In this document: in pieces, positions 1 to 6,221 of the stretch
Layout: every line of letters starts with the position of its first letter
Position numbering within the stretch: position 1 is the stretch's first letter
Assembly: GCA_937868035.1 (NCBI GenBank)
Contig: CALMLK010000079.1
Coordinates: 1 to 6,221, forward strand
Length of the DNA: 6,221 nt
Reading direction: 5' to 3'
Source of the DNA: an uncultured Alphaproteobacteria bacterium
GTDB lineage: Bacteria > Pseudomonadota > Alphaproteobacteria > Rhizobiales > Aestuariivirgaceae
Notes under the pieces: model-generated
Told to the model about the DNA's origin: nothing
Database searches by the model: none
The model's input: only the letters and a program-made list of their open reading frames with translations
Program-made: the position numbers and the translations under genes

Positions 1-422
<422 letters not shown>

Positions 423-713
423 TCACTTCTCCATCACGCCCATGACGTCGGATTCCTTCATGATCAGCAGCTCTTCGCCGTCGATCTTGATTTCCGTGCC
501 GGACCACTTGCCGAAGAGGACGACGTCGCCCTTCTTGAGATCGATGGGGATGAGCTTGCCGCTCTCGTCGCGGCCACCGGGGCCGACGGCGACGATCTTG
601 CCCTGCATCGGCTTTTCCTGGGCCGTGTCAGGGATGATGATGCCACCCTTGGTCTTGGTGTCTTCTTCAACCCGCTTGACGACAACGCGGTCGTGCAAAG
701 GACGGAACTTCAT
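423..713 (-). CDS. groS: Co-chaperonin GroES (Hsp10)
   Basis: GroES forms the heptameric lid of the GroEL folding chamber and acts in the cytosol. At 96 residues it has the normal full family length. It starts [14 protein letters not shown], typical of alphaproteobacterial GroES. The mobile loop that docks onto GroEL spans about residues 16-32 and contains GGIIIPD (23-29), whose hydrophobic triplet III replaces the IVL of E. coli. [16 protein letters not shown] (about 42-57) covers the roof region, and [15 protein letters not shown] forms the C-terminal strand. The start at 711-713 is supported by AGGAG (722-726 on the opposite strand) 8 bases upstream. It is the first gene of a groES-groEL operon driven by the promoter at 823-851 and overlaid by a CIRCE operator. 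Nothing in the protein looks aberrant. Confidence 0.98.
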   Translation of the reverse strand: MKFRPLHDRVVVKRVEEDTKTKGGIIIPDTAQEKPMQGKIVAVGPGGRDESGKLIPIDLKKGDVVLFGKWSGTEIKIDGEELLIMKESDVMGVMEK

Positions 714-782
714 GCGAAACGCTCCTGGAATTTTGTTTTCGTTTGGAAAACGGGCAAGCCCTCACGGCTCGATCCCGCCCTG

Positions 783-809
783 TTAGCACTCACCCATGGA
801 GAGTGCCAA
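783..809 (-). promoter_or_regulatory. CIRCE operator (HrcA binding site) of groESL
   Basis: The plus strand reads TTAGCACTC (783-791), nine spacer bases (792-800), then GAGTGCCAA (801-809). This matches the CIRCE consensus TTAGCACTC-N9-GAGTGCTAA at 17 of 18 positions; the single deviation is C for T at 807. The element lies just downstream of the predicted promoter and about 70 bases before the groES start codon, where the HrcA repressor blocks transcription in the absence of stress. An hrcA gene is not in the window. Confidence 0.95.
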
Positions 810-822
810 CAGCTGGACGGGG

Positions 823-851
823 AGATAAGACGGCGCTCCGCCGCCGTCAAG
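823..851 (-). promoter_or_regulatory. Predicted heat-shock-type groESL promoter
   Basis: Read on the minus strand there is CTTGAC (851-846), 16 intervening bases and CTTATCT (829-823). This resembles the alphaproteobacterial heat-shock (RpoH/sigma-32) promoter, with its CTTG -35 and CYTATNT -10 boxes. The same bases can be read as a sigma-70 promoter, TTGACG-N17-TATCTC, so dual recognition is possible. Transcription would start at about 816, giving a leader of about 100 bases with the CIRCE operator at its beginning. Placement relative to CIRCE and groES supports the call. The start site itself is inferred. Confidence 0.75.
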
Positions 852-1015
852 AGTTCTGACGCAGGAAAGATTCACCATAAAATTCAGATGGTTAATTATG
901 GCGCGTTGCAGCATTGCCCGATTGTTGAACGAACTGCACCGGACTCGGCCCGGCGGCTTGTCCCTGACGCCATGCGTTGCCGCCTGAGGGTGGGCGCGAG
1001 GCCGCAGCCTATGGA
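852..1015. other. Non-coding gap between the RTX gene and the groESL promoter
   Basis: No credible gene is seen in this stretch; the open frames crossing it lack family resemblance and start signals. It holds an A+T-rich patch (about 871-901) with the inverted repeat CCATAA (875-880) and TTATGG (896-901), which lies 24 bases upstream of the groESL -35 box. No hairpin followed by a T-run was found after the RTX stop codon on the minus strand, so a terminator for that gene is not evident. Confidence 0.5.
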
Positions 1016-1858
1016 CTATGCGATCAGGATGTCCGCTGCCGTCAGTGCACTGTGGTTGCTGAGGGTCGCAATCACCTGGGCCGCAGCGGCACCCGTGCCA
1101 TCGGCGTCATAGGAGAGATTGCCGGTCACGGCGTCGTAGATGAAGGACGCTTCAGCAAGCAGGGCCGAGGTGCCGTTGATCATGTTGACGCCATCGACCA
1201 GCGGTCCGTGCAGGGCAAAGCCGGTGGCCGACATTGCGAGATGATCGGTGCCGTGGGTGAAGTCGAGCACCGTATCGGTTCCCTGGTTGAGACCATCGAA
1301 GTGGAACTGGTCAGCGCCCGCGCCACCCGTCATCTTGTCCTTGCCGAGACCGCCGAACAGATGGTCATCACCTGCGTCACCAAACAGGTTGTCGTTGCCC
1401 TTGCCGCCATCCAGCGTGTCATTGCCGTTGCCGCCGCGCATCAGATCGTTTCCGGCACCGCCCGACATCGTGTCGTTGCCGTTGAGGCCTGACATGCGGT
1501 CAGCCACATCGGATCCCATCATCGCGTCATTGCCGCCCATCAGATAGTTGAACGCCTTGAGGCTGTTGGGCGCGCGGCTGTTGAGGTTGTCGAGGAACGG
1601 CTTTGCGGGAAGATTCACGGTTGCCGACTGCAGAAGATCAGAGCCGCTGAAGTGATCCCACCCCACGATATTCTGGACAATGGCACCCGAGGCATCAAGC
1701 GAGGCCGTGGTGTGGATGACGAACATGGTGCCATCGGTGTTGGCAGAGTAATAGTTCAGATAGGGTCCCACGCGCTTTGCTGTGATGGCCGTGATGTCGA
1801 AAGTGGACTGGGGCAGTGCGACTGTCGCGTTGCCAGGGAAGTATTGGATGTTTGCCAT
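1016..1858 (-). CDS. RTX (hemolysin-type calcium-binding repeat) protein, probably type I-secreted
   Basis: This 280-residue protein has three parts. Residues 1-105 form a domain I do not recognise, without a Sec signal peptide or membrane segment (start MANIQYFPGN). Residues 106-186 are nine tandem RTX nonapeptides of the GGxGxDxLx type, such as GGAGNDLMR, GGNGNDTLD and GGKGNDNLF, which fold into a calcium-binding parallel beta-roll outside the cell. Residues about 187-280 resemble the C-terminal extension of serralysin-like and other RTX proteins: FHFDGLNQGTDTVLDF, then YDAVTGNLSYDADGTG and the hydrophobic end LTAADILIA, the kind of uncleaved signal read by type I (ABC/MFP/TolC) exporters. 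The ATG at 1856-1858 has CCGGAG at 6 bases. No catalytic zinc motif such as HExxH is present, so it is not a serralysin protease. No type I secretion gene is adjacent. Export and calcium binding are inferred from family knowledge; the molecular activity is unknown. Confidence 0.88.
   Translation of the reverse strand: MANIQYFPGNATVALPQSTFDITAITAKRVGPYLNYYSANTDGTMFVIHTTASLDASGAIVQNIVGWDHFSGSDLLQSATVNLPAKPFLDNLNSRAPNSLKAFNYLMGGNDAMMGSDVADRMSGLNGNDTMSGGAGNDLMRGGNGNDTLDGGKGNDNLFGDAGDDHLFGGLGKDKMTGGAGADQFHFDGLNQGTDTVLDFTHGTDHLAMSATGFALHGPLVDGVNMINGTSALLAEASFIYDAVTGNLSYDADGTGAAAAQVIATLSNHSALTAADILIA
1301..1543 (-). repeat. Nine tandem RTX nonapeptide-coding repeats
   Basis: These 243 bases encode residues 106-186 of the RTX protein as nine 27-base units. 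The central units (residues 124-159) fit the GGxGNDxLx pattern best. The first two (106-123) and the last two (169-186) are degenerate, for example GSDVADRMS and GGLGKDKMT. Each pair of successive turns is expected to bind calcium through its glycine and aspartate residues. Confidence 0.9.
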
Positions 1859-1864
1859 GATGCA

Positions 1865-1870
1865 CTCCGG
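1865..1870 (-). promoter_or_regulatory. Ribosome binding site of the RTX gene
   Basis: The minus strand carries CCGGAG, ending 6 bases before the ATG at 1858-1856. It supports that ATG as the true start of the RTX protein. Confidence 0.7.
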
Positions 1871-1895
1871 AAAAAGGTGCTGCCGTGTCCGATGC

Positions 1896-1914
1896 CATGA
1901 CTATGGAGGTCATG
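1896..1914. promoter_or_regulatory. Perfect inverted repeat in the divergent RTX / M15 peptidase intergenic region
   Basis: CATGAC (1896-1901) and GTCATG (1909-1914) form a perfect 6-base inverted repeat separated by 7 bases. The 19-base dyad lies 37 bases upstream of the RTX start on one side and about 120 bases upstream of the peptidase start on the other. Its size suits a dimeric transcription factor, but no matching regulator or promoter boxes were identified, and a chance origin is possible. Confidence 0.3.
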
Positions 1915-2020
1915 CTGATGACTGGCTGACAAAGACGGAGCAGAGCCCGCATGATTTGTCGCAGGACTGCGGACAGCAAGGCCAAAGTGTATCCGGCGGC
2001 GTGGCAATTGGTGCGGCGGC

Positions 2021-2026
2021 AGGAGG
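2021..2026 (+). promoter_or_regulatory. Shine-Dalgarno that decides the M15 peptidase start
   Basis: AGGAGG is a strong match to the anti-Shine-Dalgarno sequence and lies 10 bases before the in-frame GTG at 2037. The other upstream in-frame starts (GTG at 2001, ATG at 1782) have no comparable signal at suitable spacing, so GTG 2037 is preferred. Confidence 0.65.
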
Positions 2027-2036
2027 TTTCGTCCGT

Positions 2037-2699
2037 GTGCTGAGTTTCCTCGCAGCTGCTGTCCTTGTCCTCGCCGTCCCCTGTGCATCGGCGCAGGAGG
2101 ATGCGACCACAGGGACGATCTCCGCCATCTCCGATGCGGTGTGGGCGGTCATGCAGGGCAAGTCCTACAATCCGCGCATCAAGGGCTGCGCGCAGCGGAA
2201 GGACTTGCGTTTACTTACCCTGCCCTATCGTGATTTCGCGGGCATGACGCACAAGGGACAGTTGATCGTTCACCGGCGCGTTGCGGCGGATGTGCGGGAT
2301 GTGTTCGTGGCGCTCTTCGATGACAGGTCATTCGCCATCGAGAAGATGGCGCTAGTCGATGCCTATGGCGGCGATGATGAGGCTTCCATGGCGGACAACA
2401 ACACCTCCGGATACAATTGCCGGCAGGCCTCCGGTTCATCGCGCCTGTCGTCGCATGCTCGCGGCATTGCCATCGACGTGAACCCGCTGATCAATCCTTA
2501 TGTCTGGCGGAAGGGCACGTCGCCGCCGGGGGGCCAGGCCTGGGACGAGCCGGCAGAGCGCGAGGCCCAGCGCGGGCAGGCTGGCCTCATCCTGCCGGAC
2601 AGCGCCATCGTCAGGGCCTTCAAGGCCAAGGGCTGGGTGTGGGGCGGAAGCTGGACGTCGTCCAAGGACTATCAGCATTTCTCCGCCGACGGACGGTGA
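2037..2699 (+). CDS. Exported M15-family zinc peptidoglycan peptidase (D-Ala-D-Ala carboxypeptidase / L-Ala-D-Glu endopeptidase type)
   Basis: With the GTG start at 2037 the protein has 220 residues. Residues 1-19 are a hydrophobic signal peptide ending ASA, with likely cleavage before Q20; the preceding LAVPC is not a good lipobox because proline sits at -1. The mature part carries the M15 metallopeptidase signature: SSHARGIAID with zinc ligands H140 and D147, then DYQHF with the catalytic acid D211 and third zinc ligand H214, the D-x-x-H arrangement of M15C endolysin-like enzymes. Aromatic-rich KGWVWGGSW precedes it (198-206). It would cut peptide cross-links or stems of peptidoglycan in the periplasm. 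C51 and C128 could form a disulfide. The n-region of the signal peptide has no basic residue with this start; starting at GTG 2001 would add an arginine but lacks a ribosome binding site. It stands alone, divergent from the RTX gene. Exact bond specificity cannot be told from sequence. Confidence 0.85.
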   Translation: MLSFLAAAVLVLAVPCASAQEDATTGTISAISDAVWAVMQGKSYNPRIKGCAQRKDLRLLTLPYRDFAGMTHKGQLIVHRRVAADVRDVFVALFDDRSFAIEKMALVDAYGGDDEASMADNNTSGYNCRQASGSSRLSSHARGIAIDVNPLINPYVWRKGTSPPGGQAWDEPAEREAQRGQAGLILPDSAIVRAFKAKGWVWGGSWTSSKDYQHFSADGR

Positions 2700-2775
2700 G
2701 GCCAACTGCTTTTTCGCCGGAACCCCGTTACCCGAATGTCATTTGCTTTCGTATCCCTTCACAGTGAAAAAGAAG

Positions 2776-2816
2776 GGGCGGGCGACGGAATCAACCCGCC
2801 CATCCGTCTGAACGGA
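2776..2816 (+). other. Two leader hairpins just upstream of the efflux adaptor gene
   Basis: GGGCGGG (2776-2782) pairs with CCCGCCC (2795-2801) across 12 bases. Immediately after it, TCCGT (2803-2807) pairs with ACGGA (2812-2816) around a CTGA loop. No T-run follows on the plus strand, so this is not a clear terminator for the peptidase gene. In the opposite direction the larger stem is followed by a T-rich tract (CCTTCTTTTTCAC), which would look like a terminator only for minus-strand transcription, and no gene there needs one. The second hairpin ends 3 bases before the ribosome binding region of the adaptor gene, so an effect on translation is conceivable. Confidence 0.45.
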
Positions 2817-2834
2817 GTGAAGGAAGAAATCCGC

Positions 2835-3992
2835 ATGCGGAAACGGTACCTGTTGATCGGTCTGGTCGTGCTGGCGCTGGCGGCTGCCTTCGGGTTGCAG
2901 GCGACGGGACGGTGGAACGCTGCCTATGGCTGGCTGGCCTCGCACGTGCCCGGCTTGACGGCCACCGCCACCTCGCAGGCCGAGGCGCAGGGTGGCCGCA
3001 AGTCTGGGCAATCGCCCGCGTCGCCGGGCGGTGGTGGCCGCGGGCCGACACCCGTGGAAGTTTCCCAGGCGCAGGCGCAAACCCTGCAAGACAGCATCTC
3101 CGCCATCGGCAGCCTTGCGGCGCAGGAGTCAGTCACCGTGGCGGCGGATACGGCAGGCCGCATCGTGTCCGTGTCAGCGGAGGATGGTGCGGCGGTGAAG
3201 GCCGGGGATGAATTGTTCCGCCTTGATGGTGCGCTTCTGGACGCAGAGAGCAAGGACGCAGCGGCCCGCCTGGCGCTGGCTGACACCAATCATGCGCGCA
3301 ACCAGACGCTGGCCAAAACCCGCAACATCCCGCAGAGCAGTGTCGACCAGTCAAAAGCGGAACTGGACCTGGCCCGCAGCGCCATGGACCTCGCCAAGGA
3401 GAAGCAGAACCGGCTCATCGTGCGCGCGCCCTTTGACGGCCAACTGGGCTTCCGGCAAGTCTCCGTCGGCGCCTATGTGACGGCGGGCATGCCGCTCGTG
3501 GCTCTGGACCAGATTGCGCGGCTGAAGGTCAGCCTCAGTGTGCCTGAACGCTATTTCACCGCCCTCTCCGTGGGGCAGGAGGTGGATGTCACCGCCGATG
3601 CGGTGCCGGGTGCCACCTTCAAGGCCACGATCACCGCCATCAATCCCGTGATCGACGTGAACGGCCGCGCCCTGCAGGTGCAGGCCACGCTCGACAACAG
3701 TGCGCTGGCGCTTCGGCCCGGCATGCTGGTGCGCGCCGCCGTGCTGGGCGCCAGCCGCAACAGCATCACCGTGACGGAGGCGGCCATCGTGCCGCAGGGC
3801 AAGGATGCGGTGGTCTTCGCCGTGCAGGATGGAAAGGCATCGCGCCGCGTGGTGATCACCGGCCAGCGCCGCGATGGCTGGGTCGAGATCACCTCCGGAT
3901 TGGATGCCGGAACGCAGGTCGTTTCCGCTGGCGCCACGCGGCTGGCGGATGGTGCACCGGTGAAAGTCGCGGCCCCCGCGACGGCGGAGTGA
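2835..3992 (+). CDS. RND efflux periplasmic adaptor subunit (membrane fusion protein, AcrA/MdtA type)
   Basis: The adaptor links an inner-membrane RND pump to an outer-membrane channel. It has 385 residues, normal for the family. A single N-terminal anchor or uncleaved signal (MRKRYLLIGLVVLALAAAFG, 1-20) is followed by a Gly/Pro-rich linker (about 51-72). The first half of the lipoyl domain is at about 97-131 (TAGRIVSVSAEDGAAVKAGD), and a short alpha-helical hairpin at about 133-192. The lipoyl domain closes with RAPFDGQLG (197-205). The beta-barrel domain (about 225-303) contains VSLSVPERYF and ends LRPGMLVRAAV. A membrane-proximal domain runs to about 378. ATG 2835 is chosen over in-frame ATG 2736 because AAGGAAG (2820-2826) sits 8 bases upstream and the basic n-region and anchor follow directly. 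It is the first gene of an operon with the pump, whose start is four bases beyond its stop. No lipobox cysteine is present. Substrate is unknown. Confidence 0.95.
   Translation: MRKRYLLIGLVVLALAAAFGLQATGRWNAAYGWLASHVPGLTATATSQAEAQGGRKSGQSPASPGGGGRGPTPVEVSQAQAQTLQDSISAIGSLAAQESVTVAADTAGRIVSVSAEDGAAVKAGDELFRLDGALLDAESKDAAARLALADTNHARNQTLAKTRNIPQSSVDQSKAELDLARSAMDLAKEKQNRLIVRAPFDGQLGFRQVSVGAYVTAGMPLVALDQIARLKVSLSVPERYFTALSVGQEVDVTADAVPGATFKATITAINPVIDVNGRALQVQATLDNSALALRPGMLVRAAVLGASRNSITVTEAAIVPQGKDAVVFAVQDGKASRRVVITGQRRDGWVEITSGLDAGTQVVSAGATRLADGAPVKVAAPATAE
3986..3989 (+). promoter_or_regulatory. Ribosome binding site of the RND pump, inside the adaptor gene end
   Basis: GGAG lies in the last codons of the adaptor gene and 7 bases before the pump ATG at 3997; the adaptor stop TGA (3990-3992) falls between them. 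This arrangement favours translational coupling, giving co-ordinated production of the two subunits. Confidence 0.7.
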
Positions 3993-3996
3993 GCCC

Positions 3997-6221
3997 ATGT
4001 CGCTCCCCGAGCTTTGCATCCGCCGCCCTGTCTTCGCCACGGTCCTCAGCCTCATCCTCGTGCTGCTCGGCCTCATGGCCTACAGCCGCCTCACCATCCG
4101 CGAATATCCCAACATCGACGAACCGCAGGTCTCGGTGCAGACCAATTATTCCGGTGCCTCGGCGGAGATCATCGAGAGCCAGGTGACGCAGGTGCTCGAA
4201 GGCTCGCTGGCGGGCATCGAGGGAATTGATACGATCGAGTCGTCGTCGCGGTCCGAATCGAGCCGCATCACCATCCGTTTCCGCGCCGGTGTCGCGATCG
4301 ACAGCGCCACCAGCGATGTGCGCGACCGCGTGAGCCGCGTGCGGCGCTCCCTCCCCGATGACATCAGCGAACCGGTGATCTCGAAGGTGGAGGCGGATGC
4401 GCAGCCGATCATCTTTCTCATCGTGCGCTCTTCCACCATGGATGCGCTGACGCTGACGGATTACGTGGACCGTTTTGTCAGTGACCGCTTCAAGAACCTC
4501 GATGGTGTTGCCGACGTCAGCATCAACGGCGAGCGCCGCTATGCCATGCGGATCTGGATCGACCACCAGGCGCTCTCGGGCGTGGGCCTCACCGTGCAGG
4601 ATGTGGAGAATGCCATCCGCGCACAGAACGCCGAAATCCCGGCGGGCCGCGTGGAAGGGGCGGAACGGGAGTTCACCATCCTGTCCCGCACATCGCTGGG
4701 AACGGCGGAAGAGTTCGCAAGGATCAAGTTGAAGAATGCCGGCGGCTTGCAGGTGACACTGGGCGATGTCGCCAAGGTCGAACTGGCCACCGCCGATGTG
4801 CGCCGTGAGAGCCGCTACGAGGGCAATCCCTCCATCTCCATCGGCATCGTGAAGCAGGCGGTGGCCAATCCGCTGGATGTCGCCAACGCCGTGTACGCGG
4901 TGTTGCCACGCATCAACCAATCTCTGCCGGAGGGCACGACGGTGGAGGTCGGTTTCGATTCCACCGTCTTCATCGAACGCTCCATCCACAACGTTTTCAC
5001 CACCATCCTCGAAGCCGTGGTGCTGGTGACGCTCATCATCCTCGTCTTCCTGCATTCGTTCCGCGCCGCCATCATCCCGGTCGTCACCATCCCCGTGTCG
5101 CTCGTCACGGCCTTTGCGATCATGTATCTCGCCGGTCTTTCCGTGAATACGCTGACGCTCCTCGCCTTCGTGCTGGCGATCGGCCTCGTGGTCGACGATG
5201 CCATCGTCATGCTGGAGAACATCTACCGACACATCGAAGAGGGCATGAAGCCCTTTGAGGCGGCGCTCAAGGGGGCGCGCGAGATTGCCTTCGCCATCGT
5301 CGCCATGACGCTGACGCTCGCGGCCGTCTATGCGCCCATCGCCTTCACGCCGGGGCGTACGGGACGCTTGTTCCTGGAATTTGCGGTGACACTGGCGGGC
5401 GCCGTGGTCGTTTCGGGCTTCGTGGCGCTTACCCTCACGCCCATGATGTGTTCGAAGTTCCTCAAGCACAATGACCGGCCCAATGTGCTGATGCGCGGTG
5501 TGGAGCGGGCGCTGGCCTTGCTGGAGCGCGTCTACCGTGCCGGACTCTCGGCTGCGCTGGCGGCGCGGTGGCTGGTGCTCTTGGTTGCGCTCGGCGTTGC
5601 CGCCACGGGTGGCTGGATCTTCACGCAGATGAAATCGGAATTGTCGCCGGTCGAGGACCGCGGCACCGTGATGGTGACGGCCAACGCGCCGGAGGGCGCA
5701 AGCTACGCCTACACGTTGCGCTATGCCGACGATCTTGAGGCCATTCTCAAGAGCGTGCCGGAATTGCGCTCGGCCCTGATGATCGTCGGTGCAGGCGACG
5801 TCACCCGCATCATGTCGTTTGCACGGCTGGAGGATTGGGAGAACCGCAGCCGCAGCCAGCAATCCATCGTGCAGGAGATTTCACCGAAGCTCCGGGCCAT
5901 TCCGGGCGTGCAGGCCTCCGCCAGCAATCCGCCATCGCTGGGCAGCCGCGGTTTCGGCAAGCCGTTCCAGTTCGTGCTGCAATCCTCATCGTCCTACGAA
6001 GACCTGAACGCCGTCGCTGGCAAGCTGGTGGACAAGCTGCAGGAAAACCCGGGCTTCGCGGACCTCGACACCGACCTCCGTCTCAACAAGCCGCAGATCG
6101 AAGTGCAGATGGACCGTGTGCGCGCCGCCGATGCGGGCGTCGATATTTCGGTCGTGGGGCGTACGCTTGAGACGCTGATGAGCGGCCGCAACGTCACCAC
6201 CTTCGAAATCGACGGCGAACA
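3997..6221 (+). CDS. RND multidrug efflux transporter, inner-membrane permease (AcrB/HAE-1 type), C-terminus beyond the window
   Basis: An uninterrupted frame of 741 codons plus two bases runs to the window end; the family is about 1,020-1,050 residues, so roughly the last third is missing. It starts MSLPELCIRRPVFATVLSLI, the conserved N-terminus of RND pumps with TM1 at about 10-30. A periplasmic porter domain follows (YPNIDEPQVSVQTNYSGAS, then SLPDDISEPVISK). TM2-TM6 occupy about 339-486, TM7 about 524-543, and the second porter domain begins SELSPVEDRGTVMV. The TM4 motif GLVVDDAIVMLEN carries D400 and D401, equivalent to the proton-relay pair D407/D408 of AcrB. LTLTPMMCSKFL closes TM6. The pump would work as a trimer exchanging protons for drugs or other amphiphiles, using the adaptor encoded just upstream and a TolC-like outer-membrane protein not seen here. 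Nothing indicates a frameshift. The substrate cannot be predicted, and the TM10 lysine of the relay lies outside the window. Confidence 0.96.
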   Translation, partial: MSLPELCIRRPVFATVLSLILVLLGLMAYSRLTIREYPNIDEPQVSVQTNYSGASAEIIESQVTQVLEGSLAGIEGIDTIESSSRSESSRITIRFRAGVAIDSATSDVRDRVSRVRRSLPDDISEPVISKVEADAQPIIFLIVRSSTMDALTLTDYVDRFVSDRFKNLDGVADVSINGERRYAMRIWIDHQALSGVGLTVQDVENAIRAQNAEIPAGRVEGAEREFTILSRTSLGTAEEFARIKLKNAGGLQVTLGDVAKVELATADVRRESRYEGNPSISIGIVKQAVANPLDVANAVYAVLPRINQSLPEGTTVEVGFDSTVFIERSIHNVFTTILEAVVLVTLIILVFLHSFRAAIIPVVTIPVSLVTAFAIMYLAGLSVNTLTLLAFVLAIGLVVDDAIVMLENIYRHIEEGMKPFEAALKGAREIAFAIVAMTLTLAAVYAPIAFTPGRTGRLFLEFAVTLAGAVVVSGFVALTLTPMMCSKFLKHNDRPNVLMRGVERALALLERVYRAGLSAALAARWLVLLVALGVAATGGWIFTQMKSELSPVEDRGTVMVTANAPEGASYAYTLRYADDLEAILKSVPELRSALMIVGAGDVTRIMSFARLEDWENRSRSQQSIVQEISPKLRAIPGVQASASNPPSLGSRGFGKPFQFVLQSSSSYEDLNAVAGKLVDKLQENPGFADLDTDLRLNKPQIEVQMDRVRAADAGVDISVVGRTLETLMSGRNVTTFEIDGE

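Noticed and set aside
977..1492. A 171-codon plus-strand open frame opposite the RTX repeats
   Set aside because: Its V/I/A-rich repetitive translation mirrors the RTX nonapeptide codons on the other strand; it has no recognisable family and no convincing start signal.
1301..1543. Tandem 27-base periodicity that might suggest a CRISPR or DNA satellite
   Set aside because: The units are diverged, lack unique spacers and are fully explained as codons of RTX nonapeptides in an intact frame.
2052..2084. Possible lipoprotein signal (LAVPC) in the M15 peptidase
   Set aside because: Proline directly before the cysteine does not fit the lipobox, and a normal signal peptidase I site (ASA before Q) follows immediately.
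2776..2801. Candidate intrinsic terminator after the M15 peptidase gene
   Set aside because: On the plus strand the stem has a 12-base loop and is followed by ATCCGTCTG, without a T-run. The T-rich flank lies on the opposite strand, where no gene would use it.
2736..2834. N-terminal extension of the adaptor from ATG 2736
   Set aside because: There is no good ribosome binding site before 2736. The extra 33 residues would bury the membrane anchor, while ATG 2835 has a well-spaced AAGGAAG and a standard basic n-region.
3351..4076. A 241-codon minus-strand open frame opposite the adaptor gene
   Set aside because: It is an H/R/G-rich antisense product of a well-supported adaptor gene and has no recognisable family.
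3889..5862. A 657-codon open frame on the minus strand opposite the adaptor end and the RND pump
   Set aside because: Its translation is rich in His, Arg, Gly, Asp and Gln with no domain or membrane pattern, as expected of the antisense of a high-GC gene with strong third-position bias. The plus strand over the same bases encodes a canonical RND pump with its conserved motifs. It is a shadow frame.

Overview
The window looks like chromosomal DNA of a high-GC alphaproteobacterium, most likely of the Hyphomicrobiales/Rhizobiales type. This rests on rhizobial-looking GroES and GroEL sequences, a groESL operon controlled by a CIRCE operator plus a heat-shock-type promoter, and strongly GC-biased codon use. 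The genus is inferred from sequence memory only and was not checked by a search.

Layout. Positions 1-851 hold the 5' part of a groESL operon on the minus strand: a promoter at about 823-851, a near-perfect CIRCE (HrcA operator) at 783-809, groES at 423-713, a 90-base intercistronic spacer with two GC-rich hairpins, and the first 110 codons of groEL (1-332), cut by the window edge. Upstream of groESL and on the same strand lies a 280-residue RTX protein (1016-1858) with nine glycine/aspartate nonapeptides and a C-terminal region typical of type I-secreted proteins. Divergent from it on the plus strand is an exported M15-type peptidoglycan peptidase (2037-2699), probably starting at GTG. A 135-base leader with two small hairpins follows. 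Then comes a two-gene plus-strand operon: an RND-efflux periplasmic adaptor (2835-3992) and, four bases later, an RND inner-membrane pump (3997 to the window end, truncated at 741 codons).

How the genes work together. GroES and GroEL form the cytosolic chaperonin. The adaptor and the RND pump would form two parts of a tripartite proton-driven efflux system; no outer-membrane factor or regulator gene is visible here. The RTX protein and the M15 peptidase are independent single genes sharing a 178-base divergent intergenic region; neither its promoters nor a type I secretion apparatus can be seen.

I did not find a new multi-gene system. The points worth a second look are small: the groES-groEL spacer hairpins, inverted repeats in three non-coding regions, the unassigned N-terminal domain of the RTX protein, and the start-site question for the peptidase. 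A very long antisense open frame opposite the RND genes is rejected as a high-GC shadow.
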